DNA of 64,000 bases. Source: Tetracentron sinense. Its lineage: Eukaryota; Streptophyta; Magnoliopsida; Trochodendrales; Trochodendraceae. The position numbers and the translations under genes were made by a program. The notes beneath the pieces are model-generated. The model did no database searches, was not told the origin of the DNA, and saw only the letters and a program-made list of their open reading frames with translations. The DNA is taken from positions 33,240,052 through 33,304,051 of the forward strand of contig CM026565.1 in assembly GCA_015143295.1 (NCBI GenBank), given 5' to 3'. Positions 37,667 through 48,979 of the stretch are shown here, piece after piece (within the stretch, counting starts at the first letter, position 1; the number at the start of each line of letters is the position of its first letter).

Positions 37667-38213
37667 CTAGGAAGCACGGATATGGATACGGGATACGGGT
37701 ACGATATGATACGGATACGGCGATACGGCAAAACCTAAAAAAAAGGATATGGGTACGGTTAGGATATGTCTGTAATTTTAAAATAATAATAATAATAATA
37801 CTATATTTTGTGTTATAATTACAAAATAACCATTGGTTCGGTTCTGATTATGTATAAAAAAATATCATGTCCATGCAAAAGCAAAAGAAATAGGGTCATC
37901 TCATCATCCACTAAGCAAAAAAGAAAGTCATCCTATCATCCACCAAGCAAAATATAAAGAAGACTATGTCCATGCAAAAACAAAAGAGATAGGGTCACAC
38001 CCTTGGGTCTCCAAAAAAAAATTAAAAAAAAATAATATTCATGACCGTATCCCGGCATATTCATACCGTATCGGAGCCGTATCCGAATTAAAAAACATAT
38101 TTTTAATTAACAAGATACGTCTCAGCCGTATCCCGTCATATCAGAGGCATATCCGTATCCGATACGTATTGGATACGGGTATGAAGCCCAATTTGAAGTA
38201 TCCGTACTTCCTA
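37667..38213. mobile_element. Mutator-type MITE in the 3' LTR
   Basis: 547 bp with inverted ends CTAGGAAGCACGGATA / TATCCGTACTTCCTA. It is flanked by a 9-bp duplication GGTTGCCAT (37658-37666, 38214-38222), typical of Mutator-like elements. The 5' LTR gives the empty site (GGGTTGTCGTTAGTTG near 36858). Many GGATACGG-type words near both ends. No coding. Confidence 0.88.
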
Positions 38214-38707
38214 GGTTGCCATTAGTTGTTCGGTTATAGAGTACGGAGTTAGTGGTTGTTGAGTTAGTTAGGAAGTTATGTTGTGGTTAGAGAGTTATGT
38301 ATTGTACGTGGGATGTGTCCACACGTGTGATGATAGATAAGTATTTAAACACTGCATGTTAATTTGAAGAGAAAATCAATGAAAAATGTAATCTCAACAA
38401 CTGTCTCGCAGGAGGATAACCCCTTCCAAGTGGTCTCTTCTCTCATCCTATCTCTCTTCTAAATAATGTGCACGTTACAGAGATGATGTTACGTTGTTTC
38501 TATGCATGTCCTTGATGACTGAACATTTGTGTTGGTTGAAAAAGAGGAGGCGAATCGGAATTCCTTCCAGTGGAGGTTAACAGAGCGATGTCCCCCGCCC
38601 AAAAAACTAAAGAGGTGCGTTCCCTCACATCTGGCACGTAGACCTCCACTCTGAAAATTAATCTGGAGAAGCCACATGGACTTCCCAAGGTTCAGTTTTA
38701 ATTAGTA

Positions 38708-39330
38708 GTAATATGCCTTTTGGTAGTAGTTTATTGGGCCATGAATGATAACCCTATGCTCATTTAGTCTGTAGACCGGCAATTATAAACACCAAAGGTC
38801 CGGCCCAATTGTATCCCATAATTCTACACCGTTGGATTCAACCAAAGGACATGCCTATTGATTGAAACCATCCATTTGATGGGCCATCTATGATAGCTGA
38901 CCCATTCCCAAAAGCCACACAACTCCAATGATCCTACCCACTCACTCAGATGAAAAGATCCCAGTAATCCTAGTAACCGTCCAAAATCATGCGACTACAT
39001 TGATAATTATGTTGATTACTATCATCTAACTAGTCAGCAAAACAATGGTGAATCAAGTCATATAATCGAGGGAAATACTAGCGGCACGCACATTTTGTTT
39101 GATATATTACACTTACACCCAAACATTCCCCCTTCCCCTTTTCCTTTTATCTCTCTCAAGGGTTATGTTTTCATTCAAACAAACAGAGTCCTCCTGACCC
39201 TACTCTCATTGGAAAACCAACATTTGTCCTATGGTTTCAACCCAAAACTGACACCTTCCTTGCTTAAACTGGTGGTGGTTTTATTGGCCGAGAGTAGGGA
39301 ATGCATGAGAGTAGGGCTTGGGAATTGAGA
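38708..39330. repeat. Duplicated 3' flank, copy 2 (right part)
   Basis: Resumes the flank at 'taatatgccttttggtagtag' and runs through CCAATTGTATCCCATAATTC, GCCACACAACTCCAA and 'gagtaggaatgcatgaga'-like text, parallel to 61620-62205. Confidence 0.85.
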
Positions 39331-40269
39331 CCCATTGATTTACTTAGCCCACAACTATGTCGTAACTCCTCGTTAGAAAACATCGAATTGACTCGCCATT
39401 TTTCCAGTCTTAATGCCCTCTAATTGCATGAAAATACAAAAGAAGGATAGTCATTCGAAGAAAAATCTTCCAAATATTGCTCTAATGGCTAGGGAGAGAG
39501 ATAAGTGAAAGCAGGGTCACGACTTATTCTACAAGTTTTTGTTTATGAGTTTTCCATCTCCAAAGAAGAGCGGCAACATTAAACAGTGTAAAGCTGAAAC
39601 GACTTTATAAGCTAAGAATGCGGGGTGAAAGTGTAATTTGAATAAGAAGGGCAAGAAGCGATTCTTCGGGTGATGGGTAGCAAGTCCACATCATTGATAT
39701 CCAGCATTCCCCGGATGACATCTCTTATAATGCTGAAATTCGAAACCATCAACTTAACATTTCAATATTGGGTGATTTTGAAAATACAATCTTTTATATC
39801 ACTTTCTCCTCATTAGAATTCCTCCCCATGACTGCTATTAGGAGGTGGAATTTTCCTTAATTGATTGGGCTTAGGATTTGGTAAACAGAAGTGGGGAATA
39901 ATCACTAATCTCTGGGATCACTTGATGAAATGTGGAGGGAAGTAGGGTAAATGGCCAATACTACCTGAAGGATTCCTCTTTGGCTGATTGGCGCAAAGTT
40001 TTCTCCTGTGATGAGTTACCATCCTTGATCACTTATACTATCTTAAACATCCAACTGCGTATTATGAAGATTGTATTGTAAACCCATTATTACATTTTTA
40101 CATCAAAGTGAAGTATAGTACTTGAATTTTTTTTTTGTTTCAAGTAATTCCTACTGGTGTTCCAAAAGTACATTTTCAAAGTTGTGGAGAAGAACATGCG
40201 GTCTGGGTTGATTTATAGTGCAACTTGTCAAATATATTGGGTCATATGTGATATCACCGTTATCCTTGT
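39331..40269. other. Intergenic, nothing recognised
   Basis: Single-copy looking sequence without open frames of note or clear repeats. Confidence 0.4.
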
Positions 40270-40281
40270 GCCTATTTCACT

Positions 40282-40438
40282 GTTTTTTTTTTTTTTTTTT
40301 GTAGATGATATTAAGTCAGCCGGTCAAAAGTTAGCTTGGTCAGTGGAACTCTTGCTGCTCGTACCCGGGGATTAGATCCCAGAACCTTCCCCTTGGAAGG
40401 CCACACCCCTACCACTCACGCAAGAGGCAGGGTGTGTT
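40282..40438 (-). mobile_element. SINE-like retroelement
   Basis: 157 bp on the - strand: a poly-T run at about 40283-40300 marks its tail; the - strand body includes GCGTGAGTGGTAGGGGTGTG and a GGTTCTGGGATC box, placed like the A and B boxes of a tRNA-derived promoter. Flanked by GCCTATTTCACT (40270-40281) and GCCTATTTCATT (40439-40450), a 12-bp target duplication with one mismatch. Confidence 0.82.
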
Positions 40439-40544
40439 GCCTATTTCATTTGACAGTACAACTTTTGTAACTTCATGAATTGGTTAGTTCCTGTTTTGGA
40501 AGGTTGCAATTTCTTAACTGCCATATAGTTTCTACATTTGCAAT

Positions 40545-41602
40545 GCAACGGATTTCCTTTGGTAGATGCCCAAGTATTACACTCGGGCACCACTCTTTGC
40601 ACGAAGCATGAGAAGGCATTTAAATAAAGAGGTGATAGCATGCATGCATGTACTGTTGGGTGGTTCAAGGTAGGGGTAATTAATGAATCATAGTGCTCGA
40701 TCGCGAACTACTCGAGCTTTGCTCGTTAAAAGCTTGAGCTCATTCGTTTATTTAGTAAACAAGACAGGCTTGAACATGATTTTGAGCTTGTTTAATTAAC
40801 GAGCTGAGCTTGAACACACTCTTAATCAGCTCGTTAAAAGCTTGGCTCGATTATATATATACATATTAACTTATTAAAATATTCAAAATATATTTATTTC
40901 ATTTAAATATTAAAACTAAGTATATGTATTATATATTAGTAAAGATTAATAGTATATAATATATTCTATATGATAAGAATACCCTTTATATAATTATATT
41001 CTTATACTAAAATTTTTGTTAACACTGCGATTTCTTTGCCTATCATAATAAAGTGATTTTTTTACCTAATAGTTTATATTAGTTATATCCAATAAACCAA
41101 GCTACTCATGAACTATTCAAGCACGGCTAGTAAAGCTCGAGCTCCTTTTTTTAACTAACAAGTCAAGCTTGAACATGATTTTCGAGCTCGTTTAAGAAAC
41201 GAACAAGCTTGAACACACCATTACTCGGCTCAGCTCGATATCACCCCTAGTACATGCACACCTCCAAGCTCGCTACGTGTCCTCTTTAGCACCCCTTAAC
41301 TATAGTTAAGATTCACTCATCCTAGGGTTAAATAATATAACTTTGGTTTTTAGAAAAATATTTAAAAAACTTAACCACACGAATAAGTGAATCATACGGT
41401 TAATTTTTTCTAAAAACTTAACTAAGGTTAGATTATTTAATCCTAGGAAAGGGTGAATTTTAACCACAGTTAATGGATGTCAAAGAGCGCATGTGACGAA
41501 CTTGTGAGGTGTGAATGTATCACTTTCTTAATTAAATTCTTACACACGCATGCAAAGGTGCCCGAGTGTAACATTTAGGCATCTATCAGATAAACTGTTG
41601 CC
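40545..41602. mobile_element. Foldback MITE carrying a hAT-type element
   Basis: The left end GCAACGGATTTCC...GATGCCCAAGT and right end AGGCATCTATC...GTTGCC are inverted and match the element upstream of copy G (56977-57388). Both ends also contain ACACTCGGGCACC or its complement. The centre (41265-41525) is the 'ccttaact..gttaagattcac' foldback. Flanks share only TTGCAA, so boundaries are approximate. Confidence 0.65.
40673..41249. mobile_element. hAT-type element related to 18046-18977
   Basis: Ends TAGGGGT and CACCCCTA, with the same GAGCTTGAACA / CTCGTTAAAAGCTTG subterminal words as the element in the 18-kb nest, in the opposite orientation. A convincing 8-bp duplication was not found (5 of 8 match), so the insertion edges may have decayed. 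Confidence 0.65.
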
Positions 41603-42820
41603 CTTGCAAAAATATAGTTTAACAAATTCTTTGTTGCTTATTACGGGTGCTAAAGCACAAGGGATCGTCAATGAGTTGGTGATCTGTGGACTCGGAAACT
41701 GAAGCCCACTTTGAGTATTATAGGATTGTGATCATAGATACACTCGGTCGTTGCATGGTGTTAGGAAATGAAATATCCTAATCATTGGATATTAAGTAAG
41801 AACCTGTCTAACCTCTGGATATTCACTGCCACTTGCCACTGCCACTTGCCACTTGCTGATGCTTGCAGAGGGTCTCAACACTTGAAAATCTTGCAACCCG
41901 TCTGATTTGAAACCCCCTAAAATTTCAAATCTTTAACACAAGCAACTCTCTAAAACCCCGCCCTACTAGTTAGGATGGTGTTCTGGTGAAGGTGTGCCCT
42001 CATTTGAGGTAGATGATTAAATAAATTGATAATTGTTTTCAGGGTAGTATAGTAGGACTTACTCACCATGATTAGTAATAGTGACTACTAAGATGGACAA
42101 AAAGGAGAGTAAATCTTTTGCTGGAGCCCCCAGCAAGAAATTTCTTGTAGGCAAATGCGGTGCAGAGGTAGTTGGCCTTATGAACTTTCAAAAAGAAAAA
42201 TATTTTTATATTATATTAATGAATTATTTAACAGAGCATAACCTTCATCAAGGAACCCATACCCTTAACTTTTGAAAAAAATTGTATTTTATAATATATT
42301 TATAACTTTTGAAAAAATAAAATCTTTTATATTATAATATTATATCTATTATAATGACTTTAAGCAAATCTATTCTTTAATAAAAAAAAATCTCAAGAAC
42401 TATGCCCCCCCCCCCCCCCCCACCATAGATCCAAAATATTCATACTCATCTGATCATTCTCTACTAGCCCATCAACAATTACTAACATTATCAATCAATT
42501 GTCACTTGTCCCCTTATAATAAAATCCTAGCTCCACTCATGTTTGTAGGTGCCCACCTGCATGCTAATCACGATGTTCCACTTGCCAAGACGTGAACGCA
42601 TTTTTGGAAAGAAAATAATCACCTCTTTGAGTGAGGAGCGAAAGGAGGCGTTTCAAAGCCCCTTTTTCTACCACATGTCCTCTATTAACTCCTTTAGTTG
42701 TAGTTAAGATTCACTCGCCCCAAAGGTTCACCCATCTATCATTAATTTTTAGAAGTAAATCTACTTCTTTTTTAATCGTCACTAAAGGTCAGTCTACTTT
42801 TTCTTTTTTTGGTCACTAAA
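41603..42820. other. Intergenic, poly-C run, no gene seen
   Basis: Contains 17 C at 42405-42421, an AT-rich stretch 42190-42380, and at 42660-42750 the foldback-type words 'ccacatgtcctctattaact' and 'gttaagattcactcgcccc'. A 36-bp tandem repeat with GGTCACTAAAGGT(C/A)AGTCT lies at 42780-42835 and touches the start of copy D. Confidence 0.5.
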
Positions 42821-45016
42821 GGTAAGTCTACTTTATCAGCAATAAAAAGCATATGTGTGAATGATAGGAGTGGGCCTGGTGAGAGAAACTTGACTGTCTA
42901 AAAGGCAAAAGATTCGCTCTGGTGGATGCTCGAGCCCATGTAGCGTTTAAAAGAGAGGATATATCAATTGGGGAGAAGTCAAAATCATTGGGAGAAAATA
43001 AAATGACTTCTCCCCCAAATTATCCTCAAGTGTCCCATGATTTGTAGATGCCCGAGCGCCCAGCTCGGGAGCCAATTTTTCTGTGTCTAAAAACACATCA
43101 AAAATGAGTTAAACATTCAACCTTCCCCAAAATAAATCTTAGTTTTTAGAGTTTATAAATGAGCTTCCTCTTCTCTTCCTTTCAATGGTAGCTCTTTTCT
43201 GATAGCAGTTCTGTAATTATGAGAGAAATCATTTTACAAAATTATCACTCATTTCTAATAATTACAGAACTGAACCCAGCTTTGAATTGAAATAGGGAGC
43301 TCCATCAAATGCGTTGAAGCAGAACTCCGGTTCATCTTTAACCTCCTATTTTTATTACTAGAAAACAATATTTGACACTCGTTTACTGATGTATTGGGGG
43401 CCTATTGGGTAGTTGCAGCCTTGTGCTGCAATGGATTTGTGTTTTTATTGTGGGTATAAGACATCATATATCCACTCTTACTAGTTAGAATTAGTAAATG
43501 GTGAATGATCTCCTCTTAGTCATATCACCAAGAGAAAATTTCCTCCTTGAATTTGATCCCGCATTTAAGTTGAAGGAACAGGAGGGCTGATTTGTGTTAA
43601 GGAAGTCCCTTATTAGGCTCCCTCAAGCGTGCACATAGACGCATGTACGCACACCAAATGAGTTCCAACACATCAAAAAATGTATAAGGCAAGAACACAT
43701 CCCCAAAAATCCTCACTATTCTTTTTTTTTTACAAAAGATCATAATCACACTCATTTCTTATGTTTTAGTAGCCAATTGGATGGTTGCAGCCCTGGGCTG
43801 CGACTACCATTACAGCAATGGGGATGAGTTGAATGAGTGAGAGAGTGAAGTTCTAGGTACATTCTAGGACTTCCATTTGAACTCCTTCCAAAAAAATTTT
43901 TGCATGTGCTTGTAAGTCCTAGCCTTTGGCTCGTGAGAGTATGCTTATCATATTCTCTCTCTCTCTCTCTCTCTCTTGAAATAAATATATACGAAAAATT
44001 GATTCTTGTTATTGGTTCCCAGTGCCCAGGAACGGGAGCGAGAGTGGGAATCCCAAGATTGAGAGCGATAGTGGGAACCCCAGGATCGGGAGCATGAATG
44101 GGAAGGCGGGAGCAAAGATACTCAGGTTTGGAATGTCTTCATTCATATATGGATTATCAAAAAGCCTCCTTGAATACTCCATTTCTCTGTTGGAAATACT
44201 TAAATTGACTTATAAATTGTTGAATATGAAATAAATAAATAAATGGTATCTGCTCGTTTCTGCAGGAAGGTATTGGTGGGTATGGTTTTGTATTGCAGTC
44301 GCAGTTGCTCTAGTTATACTCTTCTTGATCTCCATGTACTATTTAAAGAGAAAAGCCAAAATAGAAGGTAATCTCTCCAAATTCCAAAAACAAAACCAAA
44401 CAAAAAACTAAAAGGGATTCTCATGATCCAACACTGTATATTCCCATGTGAGAAACAAGTCTAATTTGTATGTATACTAAACAGGGGAGAACGAAGGAAG
44501 CAATGCAATGTTATTCTCTGAACTAGAAAGTAATACAACAACTACTGATAAGGGTCATGATCTCAAAATATTTAGTTTTGCTTCTATAATGGCTGCCACA
44601 AACAAATTCTAATCTGAAATAAGCTTGGAGGGGGTGGTTTTGGACCTGTTTACAAGGTAAACAAAGACCTTAAACCAAAATGTTTTATGAAATTAGGTTC
44701 AAATGTTAAGAAATTATTCAAGAATTACCATTTCAGGGAAAATTATATGAAAGGCGAGAAATAACCGTGAAGAGACTTTCGAGAAGTTCTGTACAAGGAC
44801 TAGTAGAGTTTAAAAATGAGATTAATCTCATTTCCAAACTCCAACACATGAATCTTGTTAGGCTTTTGGGTTGTTGCATGCATGGAGAAGAAAATATGCT
44901 AATCTATGAGTTTATGCCCAATAAAAGCTTGGATTTCTTCCTATTTGGTTAGCAATATTTTTCAACTTACACATCTATTTATTCAGTTTAGCAATGCTTT
45001 CCACTTTATCTATATG

Positions 45017-46754
45017 TTTTTTTTTTTTTTTTTTTTTATAAGAAGAGCCGGAAGCCACCCACATAGCAGCCCCGTCCCAAATTTATTAATAAGCCCTCAC
45101 TTGTGGCGGAGGAATACCGTGGGAACAGAAGGACACTTGGGGTTTACAGAATAACACCCTATGCAACAAAACAAACAAAAAGGGCAAACTAACCTAACCA
45201 AAACCAACAATAACCCTCTAAACATGTCTAATATATGCCGTACCCATCTTATCCAATCTATACAAACCTTTGATAATTCTAGGAAGCTGAGCACTATTTG
45301 TAAACAAATTATTCCTCCCCATGGCACCTTGCCGAGCCAAAGCATCTGCCACTTTATTCCCTTCTCTATACGAATGCTTTATAGAAAAATCTACTCCCTC
45401 CAATAAACTAGTAAGCTGCTCCCAAAAATCCCACAAATACCATAAAGTGCAGTTTCGGGACCTTATCCAATTTACTACGATAGTCGAATCGCATTCAATG
45501 TCTATACCATTATGATCCAATTGCTTACAAATATTTATACCTTCCAGCACCACTCGCAATTCAGCTTCATTATTAGAACAAGAACCAAAACATTTTGAAA
45601 AACCAAAGATAAGAGAACCTGTACAGTCTCTAAGGATACCACCACCACCAGCCGGACCTGGATTCCCGAAGCTACTCCCATCCAAATTGAACTTCAACCG
45701 CCCTTGTCTCGGTTTTAGCCATCTCACAATTTGCATAGCTTTATTCTTTTTTTTTGCCATCGGCACTTCCAGATTATTCAATATCCGAACATCAGATTCA
45801 TTTAAATGCGTCATATCATTCATGTTCTTACTCAAAATCCTCACCCAATGCTTGATGGACAGCCAAACATCTGCACTACTCTCCAATTTCCCCTCCATTC
45901 TAGCCACGCATCTCCTTCTCCACAACCTCCACACTACTAAACAAGGAATCAAACCCATCAATGTTCCCAATTGGGAGTATCGGGAAGCTCTATTAAACCA
46001 GATCTGGACTCTTTCTTTCCAGTTTTGGTGCCTAAGGAATGGAACTCCTACCTCCACCGAAACCTTCCTCCATATATCAGCAGCAAATTCTCCCTTATTC
46101 AAGACATGCTCCAAATCTTCTGATTGTCTTGAATCACAACAATCACATGCTGAAGCAAGAGACACCCCCACTCTTCTCACCTTTTCATCAACACTTAAGC
46201 ACTCAAAAGCTGTTTTCCACATACAGATAGCAATTTTCTTCGGTAACCATTTGTGCCAAACCCACTTCGCCCATTCAAAATTTGGTGCTCTAAATCTGAT
46301 CGCATCCCATGCCGATTTTGTAGTAAAGCAACCATTCTTTTCTGGGAGCCATAAAAGGATATCAGAGGAACTTCTAAGATATCCAACTCTTTCTATCACT
46401 TCTTCAGCTTTATTTAAACCCAGAAGCATTTGCAAATTTTCCATATCCCACACATTATTAATAAACAATTCTTTTAATCTTATATGAGAATGCTCTCCTT
46501 CTGGAATTTCAGAAAACAGAGGACCCGAATCCAGAAAATTATCATACCACAATTTTACATTTCCTTCTCTAACCTTCCACTTAAATTTACTTAAAAGCTC
46601 TGGCATGCACTGCATAATTTTCTTCCAAAAAGAAGAGTCCGATCTATGTGTCACACTAAGAGTAAGATGCCCTCCTTTCACATATTTAGCTCTGAAAAAT
46701 CTAGCCCATAAGAAATTCTGGGTTAATAACTGCCAACCAAACTTCATAAATAAA
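45017..46754 (-). mobile_element. 5'-truncated L1-type LINE in intron of copy D
   Basis: A poly-T run at 45017-45037 is the poly-A tail of a - strand element. Paralogous introns lack it. ATGTTT flanks both sides (about 45014-45019 and 46756-46761), a short target duplication. The element starts within ORF2 downstream of the reverse transcriptase core, so it arrived truncated. It lies antisense to the host gene. Confidence 0.88.
45218..46747 (-). CDS. LINE ORF2 C-terminal part: zinc-binding region and RNase H
   Basis: 509 codons, still open, which suggests a fairly young insertion. Residues about 130-235 match the zinc-binding region that follows reverse transcriptase in plant LINEs (KWLPKKIAICMWKTAF, then CDCCDSRQSEDLEHVL); the last zinc ligand position reads Gly rather than Cys. 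Residues about 350-480 are an RNase H fold with all four acidic residues visible: FNLDGSS, NNEAEL, ECDSTIV and VADALA. Endonuclease and reverse transcriptase are missing, so the piece cannot transpose alone. The first Met is only the first ATG in the truncated frame, not a natural start. Confidence 0.88.
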   Translation of the reverse strand: MKFGWQLLTQNFLWARFFRAKYVKGGHLTLSVTHRSDSSFWKKIMQCMPELLSKFKWKVREGNVKLWYDNFLDSGPLFSEIPEGEHSHIRLKELFINNVWDMENLQMLLGLNKAEEVIERVGYLRSSSDILLWLPEKNGCFTTKSAWDAIRFRAPNFEWAKWVWHKWLPKKIAICMWKTAFECLSVDEKVRRVGVSLASACDCCDSRQSEDLEHVLNKGEFAADIWRKVSVEVGVPFLRHQNWKERVQIWFNRASRYSQLGTLMGLIPCLVVWRLWRRRCVARMEGKLESSADVWLSIKHWVRILSKNMNDMTHLNESDVRILNNLEVPMAKKKNKAMQIVRWLKPRQGRLKFNLDGSSFGNPGPAGGGGILRDCTGSLIFGFSKCFGSCSNNEAELRVVLEGINICKQLDHNGIDIECDSTIVVNWIRSRNCTLWYLWDFWEQLTSLLEGVDFSIKHSYREGNKVADALARQGAMGRNNLFTNSAQLPRIIKGLYRLDKMGTAYIRHV

Positions 46755-48979
46755 GATGTTTACTAGTTATATTTACAAATATTACTGCGAGACAGATCCT
46801 AGTAGGAGGGAACTTTTAGACTGGAAGAAACGTTTCAACATCATTGAGGGGATCGCTCAAGGACTTCTTTACCTTCATAAATATTCTAGACTGAGAATAA
46901 TTCATAGAGATTTGAAAGCCAGCAACATTTTACTGGACGTTGACATGAACCCAAAAATTTCAGATTTTGGCATGGCCAGAATTTTTGGGCGAAATGCTTC
47001 TGAAGCAAATACAAATAGGATTGTCGGCACCTAGTAAGTTTACAACACTATATATACAGGTGTTTGCAATCTCACAAGCATGCATATTCCCTTAATACTG
47101 AGAAATTCTTCTAAATGATTAAATATAGTGGTTATATGTCTCCTGAATACGCAATGGAGGGAATTTTCTCAGTGAAATCAGATGTCTTCAGCTTCGGAGT
47201 CTTACTGTTGGAGATTGTGAGCAGCCGAAAGAATAACAGTTTCTATGATCTTGATCGCCCTCTCAACCTTAATGGATATGTAAGTTACCGAAATAAATCT
47301 CAAGACAATTTGATTTTGCATTAAGATCTTTTTTCCTAGATTAAGACCTTAACTGACATTGTAAAAGTGAACTAAAAATTTTCAGACATGGGAGCTATGG
47401 AAAGAAGGTACTATCTTAGAGCTAATGGATCCGACGTTGGGTGCCTCATGTTTGAAACAGGAAGTGTTGAGATGCATTCATGTGGGTCTATATATTGTGC
47501 GTGCAAGAAAACGCAATGGACAGACTCAACATGTCGGATGTTGCTTCTATGCTTAGTAATGAAACAATGTCTCTACCTCCTCCAAAACAACCTGCATTTT
47601 CTACTGGGAGATATATTATTGAAGCAGATTTATCTATAGCCAAGTTAGAAAAATATTCTGCAAATGGATTAACATTTCAGTGATGGAAGCCCGATAGTGT
47701 GTGTGTTTAGAGAGTGTGTTAGTTACATGATATCATTTCAACCAAAAAAAGAAACCCGACAGAGCTATTTGTTTCCATGGCCATATATCTCATGCAATGA
47801 TTTTTTTTTCTTTATTTGTATCACATAAGAGATATATGTTTATGCATATTGTGTCCGTTTACGCAAATAGTTAGAATTTTAAAGCCATATTGGTACTCTA
47901 TTCATTTCGAGGGAATCCTATTTTAGAAATACAGTAAATCAAGGAGGATCACCAACTGAAATCTATATCATCTGAGACCTAGACATCATGAGAGATCATC
48001 GTGCTTTACACTGTTCGCTAATGGCTGCCAAGGGAATTTTCCAATTCATTTTCTTATGCATTTGCCTGAGATCTTGTTCTGTTGTTTCAGAAACAGACAC
48101 CATTACAAAAGGCCAAGAGCAATTGGACAACCGCCGCTTGGTTTCTACAGGTGGGATCTCTAAATTAGGATTCTTCTGCCCCCGGAAGTTCGAAGCAACG
48201 GTACATAGGAATAAGGTACAATGAAGATCCATATGAGAATAGAGTTTGGGTTGCCAACCGAGACACCCCCATCATTGACACCTACGGAGTTTAACCATCG
48301 ATGGTGATGGAAAATTGAAAATTGTACACGAGCAGGAGACTCTTATTGTGTTGAATTCAAATGCAACTGCTACTTTAGAGGATACAGGAAATTTTATTAT
48401 GAGAGAAGTAAATTCCAAGCGGGTATTGTGGCAAAGTTTCGATTATCCCACTAACACCCTTCTCCCCAGGATGAAACTAGTTGTGAATTTTAAGGCGGGG
48501 CATAGATGGTCACTTGTTTCATGGTTAAGCAATGAGGAACCAGCTACAGGGGCGCTTTCACCCTCAGCAGGGACCCCAACGGCACGACGCAATTGTTCAT
48601 GTGGCAGCAAGGGGACATTTACTGGACTAGTGGGGCATGGTGCAACGGGACTTTCGAGTTTTTTCAATTTCTCACTGGGTTCGCGCCCGATGAAAAAATA
48701 AAAAATAGAATACATTTCAGATGGGGATGAGAAGTACTTCACTTATAGCATTAAGGGTTGAAATAATTCGATGTGGGTGATGGAACTGGCGGGGCAAATC
48801 ACGGACCTGGAGGGACGATCAAAGAGTTATATTGGAACATCCGCTATTTGTGATGGCTATAGCTCTGATCAAGGGTGTTTGGGGCCGAAGCTGCCGGAGT
48901 GCAGGATTAGTACTGCAGATATGTTCCAGCAAAATTTCGGTACCATGACTGGTGACTTTAAGATAGATGGAAATTCGAG

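Larger units (their letters stand above)
36716..38479 (+). mobile_element. Non-autonomous, gypsy-derived LTR element
   Basis: 5' LTR 36716-37107 (392 bp) and 3' LTR 37526-38479 (398 bp once its nested MITE and one target copy are removed), both starting TGTCACG and ending GTTACA. A 5-bp duplication GAGAT flanks it (36711-36715, 38480-38484). A primer site TGGTATCAGAGCC follows the 5' LTR (37110-37122); a purine run GAAGGAGAAGGGAA precedes the 3' LTR. The internal part is only 418 bp: a gag-like start and a short NLEDKVV end as in gypsy polyproteins, with everything between deleted. Confidence 0.9.
34992..38707. mobile_element. Composite insertion of about 3.7 kb in the flank of copy C
   Basis: The flanks of gene B and copy G run without interruption here, so 34992-38707 is foreign to the flank. 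The left edge is CTACCCGTGCTATGCACAGG, able to form a 7-bp stem. Inside lie a fragment of another receptor kinase with a MITE, a 295-bp TRIM and a small gypsy-derived LTR element carrying another MITE. A Helitron that captured a gene fragment and later received retroelements would fit, but the opposite Helitron end was not identified, and serial independent insertions are possible. Confidence 0.55.
42824..47697 (+). pseudogene. Copy D: receptor kinase lacking its ectodomain
   Basis: Similarity to the family begins at the exon 1/intron 1 boundary (GTAAGTCTACTTTATCAGCA at 42824), so exon 1 and the promoter are gone. Remaining exons: 44266-44367 (membrane span), 44485-44655, 44737-44947, 46796-47033, 47129-47279, 47386-47697. 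Exon 3 has an in-frame TAA at 44610-44612 and a 1-nt loss just after it, which destroys the glycine-loop frame. Exon 7 has 4 extra nt near 47491-47494 (ggtctatatattgtg), a frameshift. Exon 4 reads REITVKRL and exons 5-6 stay open, with HRDLKASN and DFG. A LINE copy sits in the intron between exons 4 and 5. Not functional. Confidence 0.92.

Noticed and set aside
40673-41249. Calling a clean 8-bp target duplication for this hAT-type element
   Set aside because: Flanks match at only 5 of 8 positions; the element is accepted on its ends and its relative at 18 kb, not on the duplication.
45218-46747. 509-codon reverse-strand frame as a host gene
   Set aside because: Zinc-binding plus RNase H order, adjoining poly-A tail, and absence from paralogous introns show a LINE fragment.
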